The translations under genes were made by a program, and so were the position numbers. 64,000 nt of DNA, from positions 18,558 through 82,557 of the forward strand of contig LNEM01000034.1 of NCBI GenBank assembly GCA_001464955.1, read 5' to 3'. Shown here piece after piece: positions 7,669-16,306 of this stretch; position 1 is the stretch's first letter; each line of letters opens with the position of its first letter. The notes under the pieces are model-generated. The model saw nothing but the letters and a program-made list of their open reading frames with translations, ran no database searches and was not told the DNA's origin. Source of the DNA: Rhizobiales bacterium Ga0077537. GTDB lineage: Bacteria > Pseudomonadota > Alphaproteobacteria > Rhizobiales > Hyphomicrobiaceae.

Positions 7669-8733
7669 TCAGCGCGAGGCGACGAGGGGCCAGAGTTCGT
7701 CGGCGCCGGCGGCCGCCACGCGGTTGCCGAGGTCGACGGCCCATTGGCTTTCGTTGCCGAAATCATCACGCCACGTGAGCAGCGCGCGGGTGTAGCGGTG
7801 AAGGATGTGCTCCTTCGTGTAACCGATGGCGCCGTGCACCTGATGCGCGATCGCGGCCCCTTCGGTCGCCGCTTCGGCGGAGCGGATGCGGGCGGCGGCG
7901 GCTTCGAGGTAGATGCCGGGGGCGGCGAGGCTCTGGGCGTTGGCAATGGCGTCGGCGGCAGAGGTGGCGGCCGTCGTCGCCGCCGCGCTCTCGCCCGCAA
8001 GGCGCGCGAGGTTGTGCTGCACCGCCTGGAACTTGCTGATGGTCTTCTCGAAGGCGACGCGCTCGCCCGAATACTTCACCGACAGCGCGAGGATCGCCTC
8101 CAGCGCGCCGGCCGTCGCGAGGCTGCGGACGGTCGCGCCCATCACCATCAGCGCTTCCTTGCCGATGCCGGTCGCCGCTGCCGAGCCGACGGGGCGGGCG
8201 TTTTCAAGAGCGACCTCGTAGATCGTATCGCCGGCAATGCCGCGCATCTCCGAGAGGCGGGCTGACGCGGCCGCGACCAGAGCGACGACCGCGCCGTTCT
8301 TCCCCTCGGCGAGGACCGCGAAATGGGCGGCGTCACGGGCAAAGGGGACGCCGCGCGCGCGGCCGGAGATCGAGCCGTCGGCCTTCATCGTGAAGGTGTC
8401 GCGGGGGCGCATGGGCAAGGGCACCATCATGCCGGCCGGCGAGGCGAGCTTCGCCGTCGAGAGGAGCCAGCCGGCAAGCAGCGTCTCGGCGATCGGCACC
8501 GGCGCGGCGTAACGGCCGGCCGCCAGGATGACTTCGAAGCCGTCGGCGATTGCTGCACCCGCGCCGCCCAGATCGTCCGGCACCCACGCGAGGGTCAGGC
8601 CGTTCTCCTCGAGCGCCTGCCAGAGCGGAGCCTTCCAGGCCGCGTCCTTGGCCGCGTTGACGGTTTGCGGATCGGCCAGATCGGCAAAGATGCGTGCGGC
8701 CGTCTCGGCAACGATATTGTCGCTCTCGCTCAA
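7669..8733 (-). CDS. acyl-CoA dehydrogenase family protein (divergent partner)
   Basis: Second acyl-CoA dehydrogenase, 354 residues from a TTG start at 8733 that has a GGGAG site six bases upstream. An ATG at 8778 gives 15 extra residues but has no ribosome-binding site. The protein is short and weakly conserved in its first half. The C-terminal helical domain is recognisable: YSGERVAFEKTISKFQAVQH, then IAHQVHGAIGYTKEHILHRYTR, the FAD-contact region. It is probably the second subunit of a heteromeric dehydrogenase with the protein at 6302-7474. It lies in the same operon, separated from its partner by palindromic copies 3 and 4. Confidence 0.9.
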   Translation of the reverse strand: MSESDNIVAETAARIFADLADPQTVNAAKDAAWKAPLWQALEENGLTLAWVPDDLGGAGAAIADGFEVILAAGRYAAPVPIAETLLAGWLLSTAKLASPAGMMVPLPMRPRDTFTMKADGSISGRARGVPFARDAAHFAVLAEGKNGAVVALVAAASARLSEMRGIAGDTIYEVALENARPVGSAAATGIGKEALMVMGATVRSLATAGALEAILALSVKYSGERVAFEKTISKFQAVQHNLARLAGESAAATTAATSAADAIANAQSLAAPGIYLEAAAARIRSAEAATEGAAIAHQVHGAIGYTKEHILHRYTRALLTWRDDFGNESQWAVDLGNRVAAAGADELWPLVASR

Positions 8734-8870
8734 GGACTGCTCCCGTGAAAACAGGCTGCTTCGGTGCGCCGAACGCATACCGGCAGCTCGACTTGTCCGG
8801 ACTTGTCTCGGCGACGAGTCCTAGACCCTCGGATGGCGGACGACAAGGGTGCGTCCACCGGGGGGTGGGG

Positions 8871-9647
8871 TCAAGCCGGGGGCTGCGGCGCGAGATCGGA
8901 CGCGAACCCCGCGATGGCGTCGATGACCGTCGCCTCGTGATCGCGATGGGGGGAATGGCCGCAGCGGCGCAGCACCAGCCGCCGGGGGTGCACCGGGGCC
9001 GCGGCCTCGATGGCGTCGAGTTGGGCGAGGGTGCCGTACTCGTCGTCCTCGCCTTGTATGAGGAGCGTCGGCACGGCGAGCCGGCTGCACTCGGGCCCGA
9101 GTGACCAGGTGCGAAAGCGCGGCTCCAGCCAGATCCGCGACCAGCCGAGGAACGCGTCGTCCACATGGTCGTGGTGGCGGGCGAGGCGTTCGCGGAGGTC
9201 GGTCGCCTCGTAGGCCTCCGTGATGCGGGCGATGCTCGCCTGCGACACCGTCTCGACGAAGACGTGCGGCGCCATCAGCACGGCGCCGGCCGTGCGGTCC
9301 GGATGCTCCGCCGCGAACACGAGGGCGATCGAGGCACCGTCCGAATGGCCGATCAGGATGGGGCGCTCGATGGCGAAGCGATCGAGAAGGGCTGGCAGGA
9401 CGTCGAGCGCTTCACGGTGCATGAAGTCCGGCTGGCGGGGGCCGGCGAGTGGAGCGGACCGGCCGTAGCCGCGGCGGGAATAGACGAACGCCGGGCAGCC
9501 GAGACGGCGGGCGACCTTGTCAGGGAAATCACGCCAGAGAGCGACGCAGCCGAGCCCCTCGTGCAGGAACACCAGCCACGGACGACCGGCCGCACCGGGA
9601 ATGATCCGGGTTTCGATCGACACGCCGTGGATGTCGGTCAGCGGCAT
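8871..9647 (-). CDS. alpha/beta hydrolase
   Basis: An alpha/beta-hydrolase-fold protein of 258 residues. The nucleophile elbow is GHSDG (Ser102), the oxyanion region HEGLGC lies at 29-34, the acid is in the strand ending QGEDDEYGT, and the catalytic histidine is in RCGHSPHRD near the C-terminus. It would cleave an ester, thioester or C-C bond in a small soluble substrate; the nucleophile context alone does not fix which. It sits between the Liv ATPase gene (nine bases upstream) and the acyl-CoA dehydrogenase, so it may convert the imported compound or release CoA. Confidence 0.88.
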   Translation of the reverse strand: MPLTDIHGVSIETRIIPGAAGRPWLVFLHEGLGCVALWRDFPDKVARRLGCPAFVYSRRGYGRSAPLAGPRQPDFMHREALDVLPALLDRFAIERPILIGHSDGASIALVFAAEHPDRTAGAVLMAPHVFVETVSQASIARITEAYEATDLRERLARHHDHVDDAFLGWSRIWLEPRFRTWSLGPECSRLAVPTLLIQGEDDEYGTLAQLDAIEAAAPVHPRRLVLRRCGHSPHRDHEATVIDAIAGFASDLAPQPPA

Positions 9648-9656
9648 GGCAGCGTC

Positions 9657-10370
9657 CTAGACCCCGAGATGGCGGTGCATGAGATCCGGATCTGCCGTGA
9701 GGGCTTCGGGCGGGCCTTCGAAGGCCATCTCGCCCTTCACGAGGACGACGACGCGATCGGCGACCGCGGTCACCTCGTGGACGGTCTTGTCGACGACGAG
9801 CGTTGCGATGCCGGCCTCGCGAACGAGCCGGATGGTGCGCCAGATCTCGTCACGGATCAGCGGCGCCAATCCCTCGGTCGCCTCGTCGAGGATCAGGAGG
9901 CGCGGATTGGTCAGGAGGGCGCGCGCGATGGCCAGCATCTGCTGTTCGCCGCCGGAGAGCTGGTTACCCCGGTTGTCACGGCGCTGGCCGAGACGGGGGA
10001 ACAACTCGAGCACGCGGGGCAGATCCCAGGCCCGCGCGCCATCGAGGCCGGGGCGGGCCGCGATCTCGAGGTTCTCCAACACGGTGAGCGAGGCGAGGAC
10101 GCCGCGCCCCTCCGGCACGTAGGCGATGCCGCGCCGCGCGATCTCGAACGTGGGGCGGCCGGTCATCGGGCGGCCATCGACATTGATCTCACCCGCGCGC
10201 GGACGGACGAGGCCCATGATGGTGCGAATGAGCGTCGACTTCCCCATGCCGTTGCGGCCCATGAGGCCCACGGTCTCGCCCGGTGCGACGTGGAGCGAGA
10301 GGCCGCGCAGGACGTGGCTCGCGCCGTAATAGACGTGGAGGTCGCGGACGTCGATCAGCGGCGGGCTCAT
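9657..10370 (-). CDS. livF: branched-chain amino acid-type ABC transporter ATP-binding protein LivF
   Basis: LivF-type ATPase of a HAAT family importer, 237 residues. Walker A is GRNGMGKST (38-46), the signature is LSGGEQQ, and Walker B is RLLILDEATEGLAP with the LivF-specific TEGLAP sequence. The segment IAYVPEGRGVLASLTVLENL is diagnostic of LivF. Its ATG overlaps the stop of livG by four bases, so translation is coupled. It powers uptake together with LivG, LivH and LivM. In this operon the cargo is more likely a carboxylate substrate than leucine, given the acyl-CoA genes that follow. Confidence 0.95.
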   Translation of the reverse strand: MSPPLIDVRDLHVYYGASHVLRGLSLHVAPGETVGLMGRNGMGKSTLIRTIMGLVRPRAGEINVDGRPMTGRPTFEIARRGIAYVPEGRGVLASLTVLENLEIAARPGLDGARAWDLPRVLELFPRLGQRRDNRGNQLSGGEQQMLAIARALLTNPRLLILDEATEGLAPLIRDEIWRTIRLVREAGIATLVVDKTVHEVTAVADRVVVLVKGEMAFEGPPEALTADPDLMHRHLGV

Positions 10371-11131
10371 GCGTGCCCCCCGAGGTAGGCCGACTGGACC
10401 GCCGGGCTCGCGCGTACCTCGGCCGGATGGCCGGTGGCGATGACGGCGCCCTCGACCAGCACGGTGATCCGGTCGGCGACGGCGAACACGACGTCCATGT
10501 CGTGCTCGATCAGGAGGACCGCGTGCTCGGCCGCGAGCGACTTCAGCAGAGCTGCAATGCGTTCGCTCTCCTCGGGGCCCATGCCGGCGAGCGGCTCGTC
10601 GAGCAGCAGCACCTTCGGGTCGGCTGCAAGCGCCATGGCGATCTCGAGCTGGCGCTGCTGGCCGTGGGCCAAGGTTCCGGCGATGCGGCCCTGGCCATAG
10701 GGCAGACCGGCGCGCTCCAGCGCCGCTTTGGCGCGCTCGATCAGCCCGGTCTCGGCGTCGGGCGAGGCGAGGAGACGGCGCGCCGGCAGCGCCACGGCCT
10801 GCGCCGCGAGGCGGACGTTTTCGAGCACGGTCAGGGCCGGGAAAATGTTGGTGCGCTGGAAGGAGCGGGCGAGCCCCAGATGGATGCGCCGGTGCTGGGG
10901 CTCGCGGGTCACGTCTCGCCCATCGAGCAGGATGCGGCCCGAGGTCGGCGCCACGGCGCCCGCGAGGAGGTTGACCAGGGTCGACTTGCCGGCGCCGTTC
11001 GGGCCGATCACGGCGTGGAGTTCGGCGCGTGCGAGCGAGAGCGAGACGTCGCGGACAGCGGTGAGACCGCCGAAGGATTTCGAGAGCGCGACGGTTTCGA
11101 GAAGGGGGCGGGCGGACCGCGTGTCAGTCAT
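10367..11131 (-). CDS. livG: branched-chain amino acid-type ABC transporter ATP-binding protein LivG
   Basis: LivG-type ATPase, 254 residues. Walker A is GPNGAGKST (43-51), the signature region is LAHGQQRQLEIAMAL and Walker B is KVLLLDEPLAGMGPEES. The start chosen is the ATG at 11131, which overlaps the end of livM by eight bases; a longer frame to 11185 lies wholly inside livM and adds residues without homology. The C-terminal SAYLGG is typical of LivG. It forms the heterodimeric ATPase with LivF. Confidence 0.95.
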   Translation of the reverse strand: MTDTRSARPLLETVALSKSFGGLTAVRDVSLSLARAELHAVIGPNGAGKSTLVNLLAGAVAPTSGRILLDGRDVTREPQHRRIHLGLARSFQRTNIFPALTVLENVRLAAQAVALPARRLLASPDAETGLIERAKAALERAGLPYGQGRIAGTLAHGQQRQLEIAMALAADPKVLLLDEPLAGMGPEESERIAALLKSLAAEHAVLLIEHDMDVVFAVADRITVLVEGAVIATGHPAEVRASPAVQSAYLGGHA

Positions 11132-12176
11132 TCTCGGGCTCTCTGCTCTGCTGCACCACGCCATCGCGGGGGTCGTGGCTCGCATGGGGATCCCTATCAG
11201 GGAGGTTGGGAAGCCACCTCAGCCCCGTGATGCCGTTTCGCAGCAGCAGGACGGCGAGCAGAATGACCATCCCCTCGACGAGCAGTTTCCGCTCCGTCAC
11301 CTGTTGCGCGAGGTCGTCGAGGAAGACGAACGCGAAGGCGCCGACGATGGGACCGGCCAGAGTTCCGATGCCGCCTAGCAAAATGTGCAGCAGCGCCTCG
11401 GCCGAGCGATGCCAGCCGACAAGCTCCGGGTTCACGAAGCCCGATTGCATGGCCCACATGTGGCCCGCCGCCCCGGCGAGCGCGCCGGCGATGGTGAAGG
11501 CCGCGAGCTTGTAGCGATAGGTGTCGAAGCCCAGCGCCTGCATGCGCGCCTCGTTGACGCGAATGCCCTCCAGGACGCGGCCGAGCATGGAGCGCAGCAG
11601 AAGCACGAGGATCGCGAACATGGCGACGAGCTGCACGAGCGCCACGTAATAGGCGGGCCAGGCGCGGCGGCTCCGGGGCAACGACGTCACATCCGTGGTC
11701 AGGCCGAAGGCCGAGATCAGTGGCTTCACGAGATAGGCGCCGTCGGTGCCGCCACCGAGCTTGGTGTCGTGGAAGATCACGTAGACGAGCTGCCCGAACG
11801 CGAGCGTCACCATCAGGAAGAAGAAGCCCCTGGTGCGCAGCGAGATCGCGCCGATCAGGAACGCCGCCATGCCGGCTGCGAGCATGGCGAGCGGCAACGT
11901 CAGCCAGATGGGCTTGGCGTCACCCTCGGGGGACAGCAGGTAGACGGTATAAGCGGCGAGCCCGTAGAACGCGCCGTGGCCGAGGCTGACGAGGCCCGTC
12001 GCGCCGACCAGAAGCTGCAGGCTCAGCGCCAGCATGGCGGCGATCATCGCCGTCGTGCAGAGACCGACGTAGAACGGCGTGGCGAAGAACGGCACCACGG
12101 CGAGGGCCGCGAAGCCGAGCCAGATCAGCGCCCAGCCCGTCCACGTCTTCGGCAGCATGCGTACCGGGCCGATCAT
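11124..12176 (-). CDS. livM: branched-chain amino acid-type ABC transporter permease LivM
   Basis: Inner-membrane permease of 350 residues with about eight to ten hydrophobic segments. The conserved LivM block GLVSLGHGAFYGLAAY lies around residue 60, and the ATPase-coupling region includes RVLEGIRVNEARMQALGFDTYRYK, the EAA-like loop of this family. The C-terminal hydrophobic stretch GGIGTLAGPIVGAFAF is also characteristic. The ATG overlaps the stop of livH by four bases. The C-terminal tail of about 30 residues (after LRWLPNLPDRDP) is longer than usual and hydrophilic. Confidence 0.95.
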   Translation of the reverse strand: MIGPVRMLPKTWTGWALIWLGFAALAVVPFFATPFYVGLCTTAMIAAMLALSLQLLVGATGLVSLGHGAFYGLAAYTVYLLSPEGDAKPIWLTLPLAMLAAGMAAFLIGAISLRTRGFFFLMVTLAFGQLVYVIFHDTKLGGGTDGAYLVKPLISAFGLTTDVTSLPRSRRAWPAYYVALVQLVAMFAILVLLLRSMLGRVLEGIRVNEARMQALGFDTYRYKLAAFTIAGALAGAAGHMWAMQSGFVNPELVGWHRSAEALLHILLGGIGTLAGPIVGAFAFVFLDDLAQQVTERKLLVEGMVILLAVLLLRNGITGLRWLPNLPDRDPHASHDPRDGVVQQSREPEND

Positions 12177-13066
12177 GGGCGCTGTCCGAAGAGGCCGGTC
12201 GGCCGCCAGAGCAGCACGGCGATCATCAGCAAGTAAACGCTCGAGCCGGAGAGCGCCGCCAGCAGGGTGCCGAGCGCGCCCGTTCCCTGGAAGCTCGGGC
12301 CATAGGCCTTGCCGAAGGTATCGACGAGGCCGATCAGCAGCGCCGCCCAGAAGGCGCCTGAGATGGAGCCGAGGCCGCCGATGACCACGACGACGAACGA
12401 GATGATGAGCAGGCTGTCGCCCATGCCCGGATAGACCGACGTCAGCGGGGCGGCGAGAACGCCCGCCACCACGGCGAGCGCGGTGCCGGCGGCGAACACG
12501 ACGAGGTGGACGCGGCGGGCGTCGAGCCCCAGCACATCGACCATCTCGGGGTTCTCGGCGGAGGCGCGGACGACGGCGCCGAAGCGCGTGCGCTCAATCC
12601 ACCAGAACAGCGCCAGGGCCAGCACGAGGCAGATGGCGATGACCGCGAAGCGATAGGCGGAATAAGAGAACCCGGACGTCACCGGCACCGAGAAATCGAG
12701 GATCGCCGGGATCGGGACGGAATGAAAGTCGCTGCCGGCGACAACCCAGCGCAATTCCTCCGCGAGCAGGATCAGGGCGAAGGTCAGCATCACCTGGTCG
12801 AGGTGCTCGCGCTTTGCGAAGTGACGAAAAAGCGTCCACTCGAGCAGCGCGCCGAGCGCCGCGCCGCCGAGCACGCCGACGGGGAGTGCGAGCCAGAGGG
12901 TGCCGGTCGCCTTGGAGACGAGGAACGCCACGTAGGCGCCGATCATGAACAGCGAGCCGTGGGCCAGATTGATGATGCCCATGACGCCGAAGATCAGCGT
13001 GAGGCCGCTCGAGACGAGAAAGAGCAGAAGGCCGTACTGCAGGCCGTTCAGCAGTTGCGCCATCAT
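12173..13066 (-). CDS. livH: branched-chain amino acid-type ABC transporter permease LivH
   Basis: Inner-membrane permease of 297 residues, starting at the paired ATGs at 13066/13063. The region upstream in frame lacks hydrophobic character and looks non-coding. The family blocks are QLLNGLQYGLLLFLVSSGLTLIFGVMGIINLAHGS at the N-terminus, the coupling loop RTRFGAVVRASAENPEMVDVLGLD and the late helix VVVIGGLGSISGAFWAALLIG. It pairs with LivM to form the channel. No strong ribosome-binding site is seen, and 136 bases without a gene separate it from livK. Confidence 0.93.
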   Translation of the reverse strand: MMAQLLNGLQYGLLLFLVSSGLTLIFGVMGIINLAHGSLFMIGAYVAFLVSKATGTLWLALPVGVLGGAALGALLEWTLFRHFAKREHLDQVMLTFALILLAEELRWVVAGSDFHSVPIPAILDFSVPVTSGFSYSAYRFAVIAICLVLALALFWWIERTRFGAVVRASAENPEMVDVLGLDARRVHLVVFAAGTALAVVAGVLAAPLTSVYPGMGDSLLIISFVVVVIGGLGSISGAFWAALLIGLVDTFGKAYGPSFQGTGALGTLLAALSGSSVYLLMIAVLLWRPTGLFGQRP

Positions 13067-13202
13067 GCGCGGCAACCGGGGACGGCGCGCGGGCCTTCGG
13101 CTTTCGGAGACGAGACGCCTCGCCCTTTCGTCGACACCGCGTCCCGCTCCGTCATTCCCCCACTTTCCTCCAGCCGCTGGCCGTCGCGCGGCCGGCATCA
13201 CA

Positions 13203-14387
13203 TCAAAGCTTGCAGCCGGTGCCTGGATCGGCGAGCGCCTCGGCGGCGATGCCGACGACCTTGTTCTCACCGTTCGTCACCCGGCGCAGGTAGATGTTGT
13301 GCACGACCTCCTGCGACGACGAGATGGTCATGGGGCCGCGCGGGCTTTCGATCCGGGCCCCACGCATCGCCTTGTAGAGGTTCGCCTCGTCCTCGACGTT
13401 GCCCTTGACCGCCTCGAGGCCGATCGCGAGCAGCTGGGCGGCGTCATAGCCCTGGACGGCGTAGACGTCGGCGTCGCGGCCGGCTTTCTCCTTGAAGGCC
13501 TTGCGGAACGCGAGGTTGCGCGCATTGTCGAGGCCGTCGGCGTAGTGGAGCGCGGTCTCGATACCGTCGGCCGCATCGCCCTGGGCGGCCAGCGTGCCCT
13601 CGGTCAGGAAGCCCGAGCCGCAGAGCGGCACCTTGAGGCCGGCTGCCTTGTATTCCTTCACGAACTGCACCGCGCCGCCGCCAGCGAAGAACGAACCGAC
13701 CACCTCGACATCGAGGCCCGGGATCTGGGCCAGAAGCGGCTGGAAGTTGGTTTCGGGGAACTTCAGCGTCAGGCTCTGGACTACCTTGCCGCCGTGCTTC
13801 TCGAGGCCCTCGCGGAAGCCGTCGCCAGCCTCTTTGCCGGCCGCGTAGTCCCAGGTGATCCAGGCGGCCTTCCTGACGCCGCGCTTGCCGAGCGCGAGGC
13901 CCATGCCGTGCGCCGGCTGCCAGTTCGAGAACGACGTGCGGAAGACGTTCTTCGCGCAGAGTTCGCGCGTGACGGAGTTGGCGCCCGCGTTCGGAATGAT
14001 GGTGAGGGTGCCTGTTTCGCGCACCACCTTGTGGATACCCATCTGCACGCCCGAATGGACCGTCCCGATCAGCACGTCGACGGCGTCGCGCTTGACCAGA
14101 CGCTCGGCGTTCTGGGGACCCTTCTCGGGCTTCGATTCATCGTCGAGCTTCACGATCTCGACGACACGGCCGCCGAGCTTGCCCCCCTTCTCCGCGATCA
14201 GCATCTCGACGGCGGATGTGATGTTCTCGCCGAGTTTCGCGAAGGTGCCCGAATAGGGCAGCATCAGTCCGACCTTCAAGGGCTTCGGCTGGGCGATCGC
14301 GAAGCGCGTCGGGACGACCGACACCGCTCCCACCGCAAGGCCGCCGGCGAGCGCGCCACGGCGCGTGAGGCTCTTCGAAACCGACAT
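13203..14387 (-). CDS. ABC transporter substrate-binding protein, LivK/HAAT family
   Basis: Periplasmic binding protein of the type 1 (Leu/Ile/Val-BP) fold, 394 residues. The N-terminus has a twin-arginine-like or Sec signal (SLTRRGALAGGLAVGAVSVVPTRFAIAQ), then PLKVGLMLPYSGTFAKLGENI, the family opening. It begins at an ATG behind GGGAGGACC. This is the first gene of the long minus-strand operon, so it sets the specificity of the Liv importer. The neighbouring acyl-CoA genes suggest an aromatic or branched carboxylate rather than an amino acid. The promoter must lie in 14388-14631, but I could not identify convincing hexamers. Confidence 0.92.
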   Translation of the reverse strand: MSVSKSLTRRGALAGGLAVGAVSVVPTRFAIAQPKPLKVGLMLPYSGTFAKLGENITSAVEMLIAEKGGKLGGRVVEIVKLDDESKPEKGPQNAERLVKRDAVDVLIGTVHSGVQMGIHKVVRETGTLTIIPNAGANSVTRELCAKNVFRTSFSNWQPAHGMGLALGKRGVRKAAWITWDYAAGKEAGDGFREGLEKHGGKVVQSLTLKFPETNFQPLLAQIPGLDVEVVGSFFAGGGAVQFVKEYKAAGLKVPLCGSGFLTEGTLAAQGDAADGIETALHYADGLDNARNLAFRKAFKEKAGRDADVYAVQGYDAAQLLAIGLEAVKGNVEDEANLYKAMRGARIESPRGPMTISSSQEVVHNIYLRRVTNGENKVVGIAAEALADPGTGCKL

Positions 14388-14631
14388 GCTGGTCCTCCCA
14401 TGACACGGACGATGCCGCCCGTATTGGTCCCGGGCTGGCGGATCGCCGCGAGCCTACAGCGTCGGCGCAGCCCTGTGGAGATGGCAATTGCCCGATCCCC
14501 GCTCATTGTGCGTCGAAACGATGACAGATGGTTGCCGTGATCCCGGGATGAGGCCTATGGTCTGGGTCCGCGCGACAAGGTCCGGTCAAGAGGCGCGCAT
14601 CATCGTCACCTGACGTGCAGGTCCCCCAGAC

Positions 14632-16158
14632 GTGAGCCCCGAACAAGACCAGCCGGTCCTGCAGCTGCCTGTGGCCAAGCGCATGCTGGTGCTCGTCACG
14701 GTGGTGGTCGCGTCGGCGTCGTTCAACGCCGCGACGTTTTCGGTGGCAGCCGTCCTGCCGCAGGTGCAGGGGGCTCTCTCGGCGACGCAGGACGAGGTCA
14801 GCTGGGCCGTCACGTTCTACATTCTCGCTACGGCCGTCTGCATGCCCATGACGGGCTGGCTCGTCGGCCGCTACGGCCGCGGCAACGTGCAGTTCGTCGC
14901 GTTGGCCGGGTTCACGGCGGCGACGGCCATGTGCGGGCTCTCGCAATCGCTGGAAAGCCTCGTCCTCTGGCGGCTCGTCCAGGGAGCGTTCGGCGCGCCG
15001 CTGCTCCCGCTCGGGCAATCGGTGCTGCTCGACGTCTTTCCGCGCCGCCAGCACGGCGTGGTGATCTCGATCTTCGGGACGACAAACACCATCGGGCCGA
15101 TCATCGGGCCGGTGTTCGCTGGCTATCTCGCGGAAACCGTCGGCTGGCGGTGGGGGTTCTTCATGATCGTGCCGGTGGCGCTCGGTGCCACCATCGCGGC
15201 CCGTTTCGCATTGCCGGAAGAAGCGCGAAACCGCTCGCTGTCACTCGACTGGGTCGGCTTCCTGTCGCTCTCGATCGCGATTGCGGCCGGGCAGTTCGCG
15301 CTGTCACGGGGGCAGCGGCTCGACTGGTTCGAATCGACCGAGATCATCATCTGGGTGGCGATGGCCGCGCTGGCGCTCTACGTCTTCATCGTCCATAGCG
15401 CGACGGCGAACCGGCCCTATCTCAGCCCGCGGCTGCTGTTCGACCGCAACTACGTGATCGGCATCTTCCTGATCAGCATCTTCGGCATGCTCAACTTCAC
15501 GCCGATGGTGCTGCTGCCGCCGCTGATGCAGAACCAGCTCGGGTTTCCGGACGGCCTGATCGGCACCGTGGTCAGCTGGCGCGGGGCCGGGGTGATGATG
15601 GGATCGTTCATGTCGATCTTCGCGCAGCGGCTCGACCCGCGCGTCGGCATGGTCACGGGGTTCGGGTTGCAGATCATCTCGGGGTTCTGGCTGATGCACC
15701 TCAGCCTCGACGCGCCGCTAATGCCGCTCTGCGCCAACGCATGGCTGCAGGGGATGGCGGTCGGGCTGATCTGGACGCCGATCGTCACCACGGCCTTCAG
15801 CACGCTCGACCACACGCTCCGGGCCGAAGGCATCGCCGTCATGCATCTCATGCGCTCGATCGGATCAAGTTTCTTCATCTCGATCTCGGTGACGCAGGTG
15901 CTCCGGACGACGTCTGCCAACTACAGCCGCATGGTCGAGGGCGTCACGCCCTACAACAAGACGATGTCTCTGCCGGACAGCATGGGCGGATGGACGATGG
16001 AGACGACCGGCGGCATCGCGCGGCTGGCCAAGGAGATCAACCGGCAGGCGGCGATGATCGGCTACATGAACGCCTTCGTGATGTACACGGTGGCGTCCAT
16101 GATCGCGATCCCGCTGGTGCTGATGCTCGGCGGCTCGAGGAAGCGCGGCACCGGCTGA
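14632..16158 (+). CDS. DHA2-type MFS multidrug exporter (EmrB/QacA family)
   Basis: Major facilitator of 508 residues with 14 predicted membrane helices, typical of the DHA2 drug:proton antiporters. The family blocks are a first helix followed by VAAVLPQVQGAL, the motif A region GWLVGRYGRGNVQ, motif C-like GPIIGPVFAGYLAETVGWRWGFF, and ALPEEARN in the central loop. The GTG at 14632 is the likely start, since an ATG 17 codons on would cut into the first helix. It would expel hydrophobic compounds at the expense of the proton gradient. It is divergent from the liv operon and has no partner membrane-fusion gene here. Confidence 0.9.
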   Translation: MSPEQDQPVLQLPVAKRMLVLVTVVVASASFNAATFSVAAVLPQVQGALSATQDEVSWAVTFYILATAVCMPMTGWLVGRYGRGNVQFVALAGFTAATAMCGLSQSLESLVLWRLVQGAFGAPLLPLGQSVLLDVFPRRQHGVVISIFGTTNTIGPIIGPVFAGYLAETVGWRWGFFMIVPVALGATIAARFALPEEARNRSLSLDWVGFLSLSIAIAAGQFALSRGQRLDWFESTEIIIWVAMAALALYVFIVHSATANRPYLSPRLLFDRNYVIGIFLISIFGMLNFTPMVLLPPLMQNQLGFPDGLIGTVVSWRGAGVMMGSFMSIFAQRLDPRVGMVTGFGLQIISGFWLMHLSLDAPLMPLCANAWLQGMAVGLIWTPIVTTAFSTLDHTLRAEGIAVMHLMRSIGSSFFISISVTQVLRTTSANYSRMVEGVTPYNKTMSLPDSMGGWTMETTGGIARLAKEINRQAAMIGYMNAFVMYTVASMIAIPLVLMLGGSRKRGTG

Positions 16159-16215
16159 GGTCTCGACCGACAGCGATCGCCGTCGCCACTTCCTGCCGCG
16201 CTCACAAAAAAACAA

Positions 16216-16251
16216 GAGGCGAGGACGGTGGCTGTCCTCGCCTCTTTCTTT
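16216..16251. terminator. bidirectional intrinsic terminator between the MFS gene and amtB
   Basis: A perfect 11-bp GC-rich stem (16216-16226 with 16234-16244, seven-base loop) is followed by TTTCTTT on the plus strand and by TTGTTTTTTT on the minus strand. It lies between two genes that converge, so it can end both transcripts. A second perfect 11-bp hairpin without a U-run follows at 16252-16262/16272-16282. Confidence 0.88.
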
Positions 16252-16306
16252 GCAGCCCCGCGGGAGACGATCGCGGGGCTGCGAGATGTGTCGACGGGAG
16301 CCGCGC

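Noticed and set aside
13067-13270. N-terminal extension of LivH by 68 residues
   Set aside because: The added sequence is arginine- and proline-rich, whereas LivH proteins begin directly with a hydrophobic helix, as from the ATG at 13066.
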